A program made the translations under genes and the position numbers. A stretch of DNA of 64,000 bases from Nocardia suismassiliense (GTDB taxonomy: Bacteria > Actinomycetota > Actinomycetes > Mycobacteriales > Mycobacteriaceae), in assembly GCF_900269665.1 (NCBI RefSeq), contig NZ_LT985361.1, positions 5,647,937 through 5,711,936 of the forward strand, read 5' to 3'. This document shows positions 1-7,548 of the stretch, in pieces (position 1 is the first letter of the stretch; each line of letters opens with the position of its first letter). The notes under the pieces are model-generated. The model saw only the letters and a program-made list of their open reading frames with translations, had not been told where the DNA came from and made no database searches.

Positions 1-317
1 GTCGTGCCGGGGGTGAAAACCACTTCGTCGGCGTGCTCCGCGTTGATCGCGCGTCGAATGCTGTCGCGCGCCGCTTCATAGGCATCGGTGGCCGCCATGC
101 TGAGCTGGTAGTAGCCCCGGCCGATATTGCTGTTGACGTCGCAGTAGTAATTCACCAGCGCGTCGAGCACGGCGCGCGGCTTCTGCGAGGTGGCCGCATT
201 GTCCAGGTAGACCAACGGATTCGGGCCGAAGCGCCGCTCCAGGATGGGAAAGTCCGGCCGGACCGACTCCCCCAGTGTCGAAGTGCTGATCTTCCCACTA
301 CTCACCAGATCAGTCAT
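1..317 (-). CDS. SufS-like class V aminotransferase/cysteine desulfurase (3' part outside window)
   Basis: The first 105 residues are visible; the gene runs off the left edge. The segment LVYLDNAATSQKPRAVLDAL is the classic N-terminal signature of SufS/CsdA-type PLP enzymes, followed by a helix leading to DEVVFTPGT, the start of the cofactor-binding region. Family members remove sulfur from cysteine as a persulfide, and relatives in secondary metabolism act as lyases or epimerases. The lysine and catalytic cysteine lie outside the window, so activity cannot be judged. The usual SufS histidine (HRG) reads GRG here (NSNIGRGYYQ), which suggests a specialised rather than Suf-housekeeping enzyme. 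The start ATG at 317 sits about 7 nt after a TATGGT -10 box, so the mRNA may be leaderless. Confidence 0.8.
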   Translation of the reverse strand, partial: MTDLVSSGKISTSTLGESVRPDFPILERRFGPNPLVYLDNAATSQKPRAVLDALVNYYCDVNSNIGRGYYQLSMAATDAYEAARDSIRRAINAEHADEVVFTPGT

Positions 318-323
318 AAGATC

Positions 324-342
324 ACCATATCTAAATGAAGCT
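324..342 (-). promoter_or_regulatory. Cluster promoter element, copy 1
   Basis: On the minus strand this reads AGCTTCA, six bases, TATGGT, then GATC. It matches the element found before many other genes of the left 29 kb. The -10-like box ends about 7 nt before the ATG of the SufS-like gene. The element lies between that gene and the end of the upstream 232-residue ORF. Promoter function is inferred from sequence recurrence. Confidence 0.55.
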
Positions 343-350
343 ACTTTTGC

Positions 351-1049
351 CTAGAGTTTGAACAGTTTCCGGAACTCGGCGAGATAGTGACCGGGGAACT
401 CGAACACCTTCTGCGGCGGGTACCGGCGCTCGTGCGCGCGCGGGCCGAAGAAGAACCAGCAGATCTGGGCGATCTGCTCGGTGAACAGCACCGGGTGAAC
501 ATCGGCGGAGTACATCCCCATGTGGCAGAAGGCGGCTTCGAACTCGCCGCGAGCGGAGAACCCGCGGCCGGACAGCACATGCCCGAAGACGTCGTGCACG
601 ACCCGGAACACGTCGTTGTGGCTGAGCGCTACCCCGTCGACCACGATGCCGGACGATTCCAGCATCGGGTGAAACTCGTTGTCGCGCACCGGACCATGGC
701 CGGAGCTCGTCAGGTATACGTAGAGCTCACCGGCTTTCCGCACGGACGTACGTAACTCAGCCGAGCGCCGGTAGGGCTGACCCGCAGCCAGCCACGGCCG
801 CACCGTGATGCCCGCATCGACAACCACCTGGTACTGCTGAAGGTTTTCCCGCTTGAACCGGTCGTAGCGCTGCGCGAGGGCGGCGTCGTAGGCCAGTCGC
901 GGGGCCTGCTCGAAGTATGCGGCCACCCGGCGGCAATAGTGCTCGTCCCAGTCGAGCGAGCCGGTCGCCGGTGCGGCGATCCGGTATCCGGTCGAGGGCC
1001 GGTGGCGGTCGACGTACGCCTGCGCAAGATCGGCCAGATCGGCTTCCAT
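351..1049 (-). CDS. Aromatic amino acid hydroxylase-like non-heme metal protein (232 aa)
   Basis: The core HNDVFRVVHDVFGHVLSGRG places two histidines five apart (HDVFGH), as in the iron site HxxxxH of phenylalanine/tryptophan hydroxylases, and an acidic candidate third ligand (FTEQ) lies 34 residues later. The surrounding residues (HPVLFTEQ) also resemble that fold. The protein is short, corresponding roughly to the catalytic domain without a regulatory domain. A pterin- or otherwise iron-dependent hydroxylation of an aromatic residue is therefore plausible but unproven. The first ATG/GTG codons lack spacing; GAGGTG at 1056-1061 fits the ATG at 1049. It sits just upstream of the SufS-like gene, on the same strand, and is divergent from the propeller gene. 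An uncharacterised metal-binding family is the alternative. Confidence 0.55.
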   Translation of the reverse strand: MEADLADLAQAYVDRHRPSTGYRIAAPATGSLDWDEHYCRRVAAYFEQAPRLAYDAALAQRYDRFKRENLQQYQVVVDAGITVRPWLAAGQPYRRSAELRTSVRKAGELYVYLTSSGHGPVRDNEFHPMLESSGIVVDGVALSHNDVFRVVHDVFGHVLSGRGFSARGEFEAAFCHMGMYSADVHPVLFTEQIAQICWFFFGPRAHERRYPPQKVFEFPGHYLAEFRKLFKL

Positions 1050-1067
1050 CAGCATCACCTCTAGTTC

Positions 1068-1086
1068 ACAATATATTCTTGAAGTT
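1068..1086 (-). promoter_or_regulatory. Cluster promoter element, copy 2
   Basis: Minus strand AACTTCA, six bases, TATTGT, in the 66-bp divergent gap between the hydroxylase-like gene and the beta-propeller gene. It has the same order and spacing as the other copies. An A/T-rich run ATATATTC overlaps it and may also serve the plus-strand gene. Confidence 0.5.
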
Positions 1087-1115
1087 AGATTGCCGCCAGG
1101 TCAGGAGAGGCCGAG

Positions 1116-1769
1116 ATGACCTACTGCGAATCAGCACCCATCGTCAGAACACTGCCCGCGCCCACCGCCTACCTGTGCGGGCTCACCTGGGACGGCTCGA
1201 TGCTGTGGCATTCCGACCAGGACGCGGGCACGATCTTCGCCATCGACCCGTCCGACGGAACAGTCACGCGCTCCTGGGCCTGTGCCCGCGTCCGGGCCGA
1301 CCTCGGCTACGACGGCACGCGGCTGGTCCAGGTCGGCGGGCGCCCCAAACGGCTCCTGCTCATCGACCCGGAAACCGGGGAATCCGCCGGCGAGAAGGCG
1401 GTGCTGCCCGCCAGCGGCAGGCTGACCGGGATCGAATTCGGCCCGGAGGGGCTGTGGATGTGCCTGCGCGGGCCGACCGTAGTACAGCTGCGCAACTACA
1501 CGACCATGGAGATCGAACGCGAATACCCGGTGGGCGGCGAGTCCCCCTCGGGCCTCACCTACGTCGATGGCCTGGTGCTGCACGGCGACTTCGGCGATTC
1601 GATGGTCCGAGCGCTGAACACGCAGACCGGTGCGGAGGTCGGCTCGTTCCGCGTCCCCGGCCACCCGACCGGCATGACCTGGGACGGCCGTCACCTCTGG
1701 TACTGCGACTTCCCCGCCCGCGCGCTTCGCGCCGTCGAACTCGACTCGGTGCTGGTCAACCGAGCGTAG
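1116..1769 (+). CDS. Small beta-propeller protein, paralogue 1 (217 aa)
   Basis: Repeated blades of the type GLTWDGSMLWHSDQ, FAIDPSDGTV and GMTWDGRHLWYCDF alternate along the sequence, as in YncE/SMP-30/glutamine-cyclotransferase-like propellers. There is no signal peptide, so it should be cytoplasmic. It is closely related to the propeller at 23402-24040 (shared LCGLTW, PTGxTWDG and LWYCD blocks), and the two copies bracket the enzyme set. A binding, lyase or cyclase role is possible, but the sequence alone does not decide. Its 3' end overlaps the convergent AarF-type gene by 14 bp. The start ATG follows GGAGAGGCCGAG. Confidence 0.7.
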   Translation: MTYCESAPIVRTLPAPTAYLCGLTWDGSMLWHSDQDAGTIFAIDPSDGTVTRSWACARVRADLGYDGTRLVQVGGRPKRLLLIDPETGESAGEKAVLPASGRLTGIEFGPEGLWMCLRGPTVVQLRNYTTMEIEREYPVGGESPSGLTYVDGLVLHGDFGDSMVRALNTQTGAEVGSFRVPGHPTGMTWDGRHLWYCDFPARALRAVELDSVLVNRA

Positions 1770-3063
1770 GACGGCCGCCGTCGGTACCGAACAGGCCGCG
1801 CATGAGCTGCGGCTTGGCCGCCTCCTGGAAATCCATGTTCGGATCGAGTTCCCGGATGGTGCCCTCGATCACCAGCAACGACAACAGCGGGAAGATCAGC
1901 TCGGGCGCGGCGTGAATGCCGAAGCGGCGCTGCAGGTCGAACATCTCCATGGCGAAGGCGATCAGGCTGAACTCGCTGGCGGGCTGGCCGTGGCTGCGCT
2001 CCACGAGATCCGCCATCCGCACGGTGAACCCGTCGAGATCGGCGTCGTCGGTGACCCTGGCCGCACTCCGGATGACGATCTCGGCGGCATGGCGCCCGCG
2101 TCCGATCGCCATGTTCATGAAGAACTCGGCGAACAGGCGCCGCAGCCGGTCGGAGAGCTGAACGCTGAAGCCCGCGTCGAGCACCACCACCTGGGCGCTG
2201 CGCGTGAAGTAGAGATTGCCGGGATGCATGTCGCAGTGCACGAAGCCGTCTACGAACAGCATCTGATACATCGCCGCCATCCCGGACGCCGCGAAGCGCC
2301 GCCGGGTGACCGGCGAACACTGATCGGCAGTGCCCACCGCCAGGTCCGGGATGAACTCCATCACGATGCACCGCGGCCGACAGGCCTCCGGATACACCTT
2401 GGGCACCCAGACCCGCGGCACCTCGGCGAGGTTTTTACGCAGCCGACGCAGATTGTCGGCCTCCCGTTCGAAGTCGAGCTGCCCGAGGATGGCGCCCGCC
2501 ATATTCGCGACGACTTCCTCGACCGGCACGCCGCGAAAAACCGGCAGCCGCGCGACGAACTTCGCCCCGCCCCGGATCAGCGCGAGATCCTCGGACATGG
2601 TCCGTTCGATACCGGGCCTGCGCAGTTTGACCGCGACATCCTGCCCCGAGCACAACCGCGCCCGATACACCGACGCCACACTGCCGGACGCGACCGGTCG
2701 CGGATCCACCGAGGCGAACACGTCATCCACCTCCGCGCCGTAGGCCTCGGCCAAGGCGACCGCGGTCTGCGCTGCATTCAGTGGCGCGACCGAATCCTGC
2801 AACAGCGACAGCTCGTCACACAGCGCGGGCGGCAGCAGATCGCGGCGGGTACCGAGCACCTGTCCCGCCTTGACGAAGGTCGGTCCGAGCAGCATCAACA
2901 GCGCGACCAGCCGATGATAGACAAACCGCCGGCCAGCAGCGGGGCCGTGGCGCAACCGGCGCACCGAACCACCGGCCAGCGCGGGCACGCCGACCGCGAC
3001 GACGGTGCCCGTGACGCGCACCGCGCGCAGTGTGAGCGCGAATCGTGTTCGCATCGGCCTCAT
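1756..3063 (-). CDS. AarF/UbiB (ABC1) family atypical kinase (435 aa)
   Basis: The KxGQ signature of the family is present (TFVKAGQVLGTRRDLLP), followed by the alanine-rich loop ASGSVASVYRA, the VAIK-like lysine (DVAVKLRRPG), the catalytic segment VHCDMHPGN and the metal-binding DAGFS. UbiB-type proteins are ATP-dependent and assist isoprenoid-lipid (quinone) biosynthesis. Actinobacterial copies are also found in biosynthetic loci. The C-terminal part has a hydrophobic stretch (APELIFPLLSLLVIEG). The start ATG overlaps the stop of the upstream deaminase gene (ATGA), so the two are co-translated. A lipid or small-molecule kinase function in this locus is inference. Confidence 0.85.
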   Translation of the reverse strand: MRPMRTRFALTLRAVRVTGTVVAVGVPALAGGSVRRLRHGPAAGRRFVYHRLVALLMLLGPTFVKAGQVLGTRRDLLPPALCDELSLLQDSVAPLNAAQTAVALAEAYGAEVDDVFASVDPRPVASGSVASVYRARLCSGQDVAVKLRRPGIERTMSEDLALIRGGAKFVARLPVFRGVPVEEVVANMAGAILGQLDFEREADNLRRLRKNLAEVPRVWVPKVYPEACRPRCIVMEFIPDLAVGTADQCSPVTRRRFAASGMAAMYQMLFVDGFVHCDMHPGNLYFTRSAQVVVLDAGFSVQLSDRLRRLFAEFFMNMAIGRGRHAAEIVIRSAARVTDDADLDGFTVRMADLVERSHGQPASEFSLIAFAMEMFDLQRRFGIHAAPELIFPLLSLLVIEGTIRELDPNMDFQEAAKPQLMRGLFGTDGGRPTLG

Positions 3064-4109
3064 CTCCCTGTTCTCTGCGGTCGATCGAACCGCTGACGCG
3101 CCTGCGCGAGGTCACGGCGAATGTCCCTGGCCACGTGCGCCGGACAGAAGGCCGCGTCGACCCCCGCGGCCACCACGTCGGCGAGCATGGCAACCGAAAG
3201 GCCGAGCCGGTCGTGGCACAGCTGATATTCGCGGGTGAGCGACGTGCCGAACATCGCGGGATCGTCGGAGCCGAGCGTCACCGGGACACCGGCGGCGAGT
3301 AAGGCGGGCAACGGATGCTCCTCGAGCGCGCGCACCGCACCGGTGCGCACATTCGACGAGGGACAGACCTCCAGGGTGATATTGCGATCCGCCAGATAGG
3401 CGAGCAGACCGGGGTTGGCCACCGCACGGATACCGTGCCCGATCCGCACCGCGCCCAGATCACGGGCGGCAGACCAGATTTCACCGGCATCGGAGGTCTC
3501 CCCCGCGTGCGGAACCGCGTGCAGCCCATTGGCCCTTGCCTTCTCGAACGCGGGGTGGAACAGCCGGCGCGGCGCACCGAGTTCCGGGCCGCCGAGCCCG
3601 AACCCGACCGTTCCGTCGGGCTGGTAGCGCAGCAGCCAGTCCAGCGTGGCGAAGGCGCCGGCGATACCGTCGTCCGCCGACACATCGAAGATCCAATTCA
3701 GGTGGATGCGATGGCGTTCGGCCACGAGACGGCGGCCGATCGACAGCGCCTCGGCGAGTTCGGCGGCGGCGATACCCATGCGCAGATGCGACAGCGGCGT
3801 CACGGTCACCTCGGCATAACGCACGTTGTCCAGCGCCAGCTGGTCGCCGAGGCCGGTCACCAGCCGCACCATCGCAGGACCGCTGGTGACCAGCCTGTTG
3901 ACCGCGGTGTAGACCTCGATGAAATGCGCGAAATCGGTGAACCGGTAGTACCGGCGTAGTTCGGCCGGGTCGGCGGGCACCCCGAGATCCGGTCGGGCTC
4001 CGGCCAATTCGGCTACCGTGTCCACCGCCGCCGAACCCAGCAGGTGCACATGCAATTCCACCTTCGGCAGCGCCGCGAGCAAGGCCGCCACACCCTCGTC
4101 GCCGTTCAT
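3060..4109 (-). CDS. Adenosine deaminase family hydrolase (349 aa)
   Basis: All metal and catalytic motifs of the adenosine/AMP deaminase family are in order: PKVELHVHL (two zinc His), HAGE (general acid Glu), RIGHGI (His) and GSDDP (Asp pair). The residue after HVHL is Leu (HVHLLGS). In mammalian adenosine deaminase this is an Asp (HVHLDGS) that binds the ribose 5'-hydroxyl, so the substrate may be a modified nucleoside or another amino-heterocycle. Length is normal for the family. It is the first gene of a two-gene operon with the AarF-type kinase, about 90 nt downstream of a cluster promoter element. No clear ribosome site precedes the ATG. Confidence 0.85.
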   Translation of the reverse strand: MNGDEGVAALLAALPKVELHVHLLGSAAVDTVAELAGARPDLGVPADPAELRRYYRFTDFAHFIEVYTAVNRLVTSGPAMVRLVTGLGDQLALDNVRYAEVTVTPLSHLRMGIAAAELAEALSIGRRLVAERHRIHLNWIFDVSADDGIAGAFATLDWLLRYQPDGTVGFGLGGPELGAPRRLFHPAFEKARANGLHAVPHAGETSDAGEIWSAARDLGAVRIGHGIRAVANPGLLAYLADRNITLEVCPSSNVRTGAVRALEEHPLPALLAAGVPVTLGSDDPAMFGTSLTREYQLCHDRLGLSVAMLADVVAAGVDAAFCPAHVARDIRRDLAQARQRFDRPQRTGR

Positions 4110-4205
4110 CGCGGCACCACTGGGCCGGCGCTCGGCTCCGTCAGGCAGCGAGCTGACGGTGCGCCACGAGGCCGACTTCGGCTTCGGAAGCCCTCCACGA
4201 GATCA

Positions 4206-4224
4206 ACCATAGCTTTTTGAAGCG
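4206..4224 (-). promoter_or_regulatory. Cluster promoter element, copy 3
   Basis: Minus strand CGCTTCA, AAAAGC, TATGGT, flanked on both sides by GATC. Together with copy 8 (26293-26311) it shows the longest match: AGATC, two bases, TTCAAAAA, two bases, TATRGTT. Fits a promoter for the deaminase/AarF operon. Confidence 0.6.
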
Positions 4225-4344
4225 ATCTAGGCGAGGTCGAAAACGGATCCGCAGCCGACTGAGCGCAAACGGAGCCCCCAGCGCCGTGAGTGGCTTACGA
4301 ACGGCCGGGGGCCGCAAAAGCCAAGAGCCGCAAAATCTGGAGAA

Positions 4345-4363
4345 AACTTATGTAACATATAGC
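4345..4363 (+). promoter_or_regulatory. Cluster promoter element, copy 4
   Basis: Plus strand AACTTAT, GTAACA, TATAGC. It is slightly degenerate in the TTCA part but has the same six-base gap. It would drive the PLP-enzyme/SBP/sensor-kinase series starting at 4481, with a leader of about 110 nt. Confidence 0.5.
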
Positions 4364-4480
4364 TAGTTGTACGTCGGACACGCGCGGAGGCGATGGCCAG
4401 CCGAAGGTCGGCCGACCGGGCGGACCGGCGACGGAGTTGAACGGCTCGAGCTGGCCGAGCCCATCGTGGAAGAGGTTCCC

Positions 4481-5809
4481 ATGAACGGCGCCGTCGATCC
4501 CATCCCAGGGCACCGAGCAGCGACGATGATCGCCGAGCGATCGCCGAACCTGCGCAGCGCGGAGTGGTCCGAGATCCGCGGGCTGTTCGCGCTGGATCCC
4601 GGCGCCATCCACCTCAACACCGGCACCGTCGGCGCGATGCCGCACGCCGTGCTCGAGACGGTGGACCGGGTGACCCGGCAGTGGGCCGGCGGTCTCGGCG
4701 ATGTCTATCCGCCGGGCATGTATTCGGACCACCGCGCCACCATCGCCAAGGCCTACGGGGTCGATCCGGACGAGATGGTGATAACCCACAATGCGACCGA
4801 GGGCGTCTCCCGGGTCATCCACGGTCTGGATCTGCACGCCGGCGACGAGGTCCTCACCACCACACACGAGTGCTACTCCGTGCTGTCCAACTTCAACCTG
4901 CTACGCAACCGTTTCGGCATCAAGCTCACCACGATCACCCTGCCGACCGGTTACGACGTGCACGCCGAGCAGATCATCGAACTCTTCGAGGCGGCGATCA
5001 CCCCGCGCACGAAAGTGCTTGCCTTCGCGGGGATCACACTGTTCACCGGCACCAAGCTGCCGATGCGCGCGCTGTGCGAGCTCGCGCACCGGCACGGCCT
5101 GATCACGGTGCTCGACGGCGCGCTGCTCCCCGGCATGCTCGATATCGACATGCGGGCGATCGGCGCGGATTTCATCTCCTGCTCCGGATCCAAGTTCCAG
5201 TGCGGCCCGCTGGGTACCGGATTGCTCTACATGCGCAACAAGGTTCACCCGCAACACAATCCGCTGCCGCTGCCCACGTTCTGGCCGATCATCTCCACCT
5301 GGTATCCGATGAAGGGCAGCCCGCCGCCCCGGACACGAACCTCGATCGAGAGCGACAACATCGCCGACTACGTGCAGAGCGCGGGCAGTGCCAGCATCGC
5401 CCGCGGAGCCGCGCTCGCCACGGCTTGCGAAATGTGGGACGAGATCGGCCGGGCTCGGATCGAGCGAAGGATCATGCTGCTCGCCGACTACGCGCGCGAA
5501 CTCATCGCCGAGCGTTTCGGACGGGAGGCGATCTACTCCCCCGGCGCGGATCCCACGCTGCGGTCGCCGTTGATCGCCTTACATCCGTTCCAGCGTCCGG
5601 AAGACGCGTGGAACGTGAAGAAGGTGCACGAGTACACCATGCGGCTCCAGCGCGAGTACCGGCTCTTCACCAGGTGGACCGAGTTCGACGTCGCCGGATC
5701 GCCACACCAGCACTACGCGTCACGCATCACGACCCACATCTTCAACGACCAGGACGAGATAGCGCGGGCCGTCGACATCATGGCCCGGCTGGCCGCGGAG
5801 ATGTCATGA
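4481..5809 (+). CDS. Isopenicillin N epimerase-like class V PLP enzyme (442 aa)
   Basis: A class V aminotransferase fold is evident: INLNTGTVG-like N terminus (HLNTGTVGAMP), NATEGVSRVIHGL phosphate-binding region, VLDGALLPG with the pyridine-N-binding Asp, and SGSKFQCGPLGTG with the Schiff-base Lys at about residue 238. The closest named family is CefD (isopenicillin N epimerase), whose members epimerise, desulfurate or cleave amino acids. The ATG at 4481 follows AGAGG, and an upstream in-frame ATG (4367) lies inside the promoter element, so it is not used here. The gene overlaps the following binding-protein gene (ATGTCATGA), implying coupled translation and possibly a shared amino-acid or peptide substrate. 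Confidence 0.8.
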   Translation: MNGAVDPIPGHRAATMIAERSPNLRSAEWSEIRGLFALDPGAIHLNTGTVGAMPHAVLETVDRVTRQWAGGLGDVYPPGMYSDHRATIAKAYGVDPDEMVITHNATEGVSRVIHGLDLHAGDEVLTTTHECYSVLSNFNLLRNRFGIKLTTITLPTGYDVHAEQIIELFEAAITPRTKVLAFAGITLFTGTKLPMRALCELAHRHGLITVLDGALLPGMLDIDMRAIGADFISCSGSKFQCGPLGTGLLYMRNKVHPQHNPLPLPTFWPIISTWYPMKGSPPPRTRTSIESDNIADYVQSAGSASIARGAALATACEMWDEIGRARIERRIMLLADYARELIAERFGREAIYSPGADPTLRSPLIALHPFQRPEDAWNVKKVHEYTMRLQREYRLFTRWTEFDVAGSPHQHYASRITTHIFNDQDEIARAVDIMARLAAEMS

Positions 5810-7509
5810 CCGATCCGACCATCCTGCGCCTGTACGGTCCCGGCGCGCTCGACCAGTTGGATCCGGTGTGCTGCCCGAGGTTTCCGATCGACCGGGTCGT
5901 GCGGTTGTTCGCCCGGCAGCTGTTCACCTATCGAACGCAGGCCGACCTGCGCACGTGGCAGACCGTGGCGCCGACACCCGATCTGGCGACCGCGGTGCCG
6001 TCTATGTACAACGCCGGAACGGGCGCGAGCCATACGAGCTATGTGGTCCATCTGCGGCCCGGCGTGTACTGGGACAGCAACCCCGAGCGCCCGGTCACCA
6101 CTCATGACGTGGTGCGCGGCTTCAAGCGGATGGGTAATCCACTGCGCCGCAGTGCGTTGCTGTCCTGTTTCACCGACACCATCAGGGGAATGGCGCAGTA
6201 CTGCGACGACTATGCCGCCGCGTTCGCCGGTACCGTGCCGACCGGGCCCGAATTGGCCGAATACCAGAACTGCCATGACATTCCGGGTCTGCTGGTGCTC
6301 GACGACGAGTCGATAGTCTTCGAATTGACCCGGCCCGCATTGGATTTCATCGACATGCTGGCGTTGCCCTGCGCCTCGCCCGCGCCGGTCGAGTACGACC
6401 TGTTCGTGCCGGGCAGTGTCGAGCTGTGCCGCAACATAAGGTCGAACGGCCCGTACCGGCCCATCGATTTCACCCCGGGCCGGGAACTACGGCTGACCCG
6501 AAACCCGGTGTGGCGCGCGGAGTCCGACCCCGTGCGGCGTCAGCAAGTCGAAGCCGTCGAAGTCAGCTCCGAACAGGTCACCGCCGGCGAGGTGGCGCAC
6601 CGGATCCGAACGGACCGTGCGGATCTGGCGTGGGGCGCCCGAATCGCCGATCCCGCAACGCCGGTCGAACACCATCTCGGTTTCGCGCTGGACCCCTACC
6701 TGGTGTTCAACACCCGTAGCCCCAACGCCGCGGGCGCATTGCGGAAGGTACCGGTGCGCCAGGCGATCGCCCACGCGATCGACAAGGCCGCCATCGCGGT
6801 GGAGATCGCCGCACTGGGCGACGATCCGATCATCCGCATCGCGGGCTCGGTCGTCCCGCCGAACAACGACGGCCACCAGGATCTCCACCCCTACTCGACG
6901 CCGGACTATCGCGGCGACCCTGCCACCTGCGCGGCAATGCTGGCCGCCGCGGGCCACCCGGGCGAGCTGCGGATCACCGCGATCCATCCGGCAACCGAGC
7001 GCGCACGCCTGGTCGCCCGCCGATACGCCGCCGACCTGGCCGAGGCCGGAATCACCGTCGAGTCAGTCGAATTGGCCGAATCCGAGTGTCTGGATCTCCT
7101 GGCCGACCCGGCCCGGGCGGAGTCCGGCGCGTGGGATATCGCGCTCGCCTCGTGGTCGCCGGCCTGGCTGCACAACAACGGTCGCGTCTTCCTGCAACCG
7201 CTGCTGCAATCCGACTCGCCCGCCAACTTCGGCCGCTACCACAATCCCGAGGTGGACGCGCTGATCGAACGAGCACTCCGCGCCGAGGACCGCGAATCGG
7301 CCGACGCCGCATGGCGCAAGGCCGAGCGCGTCGCGCTGGCCGATGCCCCCATCGTGCCGCTGCTGTTCCAGGTCCCCACCACTCGCGAATCGAGTGGCCG
7401 CCGCGTTCGCGCCGCCGCCATGTTGCCCACGCACGGTCTCACGGTCGACCTGACCACCGTCCGGCTCGACCCACCCTCGACGGAACCGACCGTGCCACCG
7501 GCCGGTTGA
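5806..7509 (+). CDS. Cytoplasmic-type family 5 peptide-binding protein, paralogue 1 (567 aa)
   Basis: The whole length matches extracellular solute-binding proteins of the OppA/DppA type: YVVHLRPGVYWD, TTHDVVRGFKRM, SNGPYRPIDF, LRLTRNPVW and VRQAIAHAIDK. Yet the protein begins directly with the mature domain (MTDPTILRLYGPG), with no signal peptide or lipobox. No permease or ATPase genes are nearby. It overlaps the PLP-enzyme gene by ATGA. It is closely similar to paralogue 3 (20447-22159) and less so to paralogue 2. OppA-like proteins are required in the clavulanic acid pathway (oppA1, oppA2), so a carrier or enzyme role in biosynthesis is a reasonable inference. Confidence 0.8.
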   Translation: MTDPTILRLYGPGALDQLDPVCCPRFPIDRVVRLFARQLFTYRTQADLRTWQTVAPTPDLATAVPSMYNAGTGASHTSYVVHLRPGVYWDSNPERPVTTHDVVRGFKRMGNPLRRSALLSCFTDTIRGMAQYCDDYAAAFAGTVPTGPELAEYQNCHDIPGLLVLDDESIVFELTRPALDFIDMLALPCASPAPVEYDLFVPGSVELCRNIRSNGPYRPIDFTPGRELRLTRNPVWRAESDPVRRQQVEAVEVSSEQVTAGEVAHRIRTDRADLAWGARIADPATPVEHHLGFALDPYLVFNTRSPNAAGALRKVPVRQAIAHAIDKAAIAVEIAALGDDPIIRIAGSVVPPNNDGHQDLHPYSTPDYRGDPATCAAMLAAAGHPGELRITAIHPATERARLVARRYAADLAEAGITVESVELAESECLDLLADPARAESGAWDIALASWSPAWLHNNGRVFLQPLLQSDSPANFGRYHNPEVDALIERALRAEDRESADAAWRKAERVALADAPIVPLLFQVPTTRESSGRRVRAAAMLPTHGLTVDLTTVRLDPPSTEPTVPPAG

Positions 7510-7548
7510 GCGGACGCGGTCGAACAGTGGATGTGAAGGACAGCAGCA

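Larger units (their letters stand above)
4110..4480. other. Divergent intergenic region, deaminase operon / PLP enzyme
   Basis: This 371-bp gap contains no convincing gene. It carries two outward-facing copies of the cluster element (4206-4224 minus, 4345-4363 plus), about 120 bp apart. The PLP-enzyme reading frame is open upstream to 4367, but the ATG at 4481 has the better ribosome site. Confidence 0.5.

Noticed and set aside
4564..5805. Open frame extending the first binding protein upstream into the PLP-enzyme gene
   Set aside because: The extension is Arg/His-rich shadow sequence. The ATG at 5806 in the ATGA overlap starts the conserved domain.
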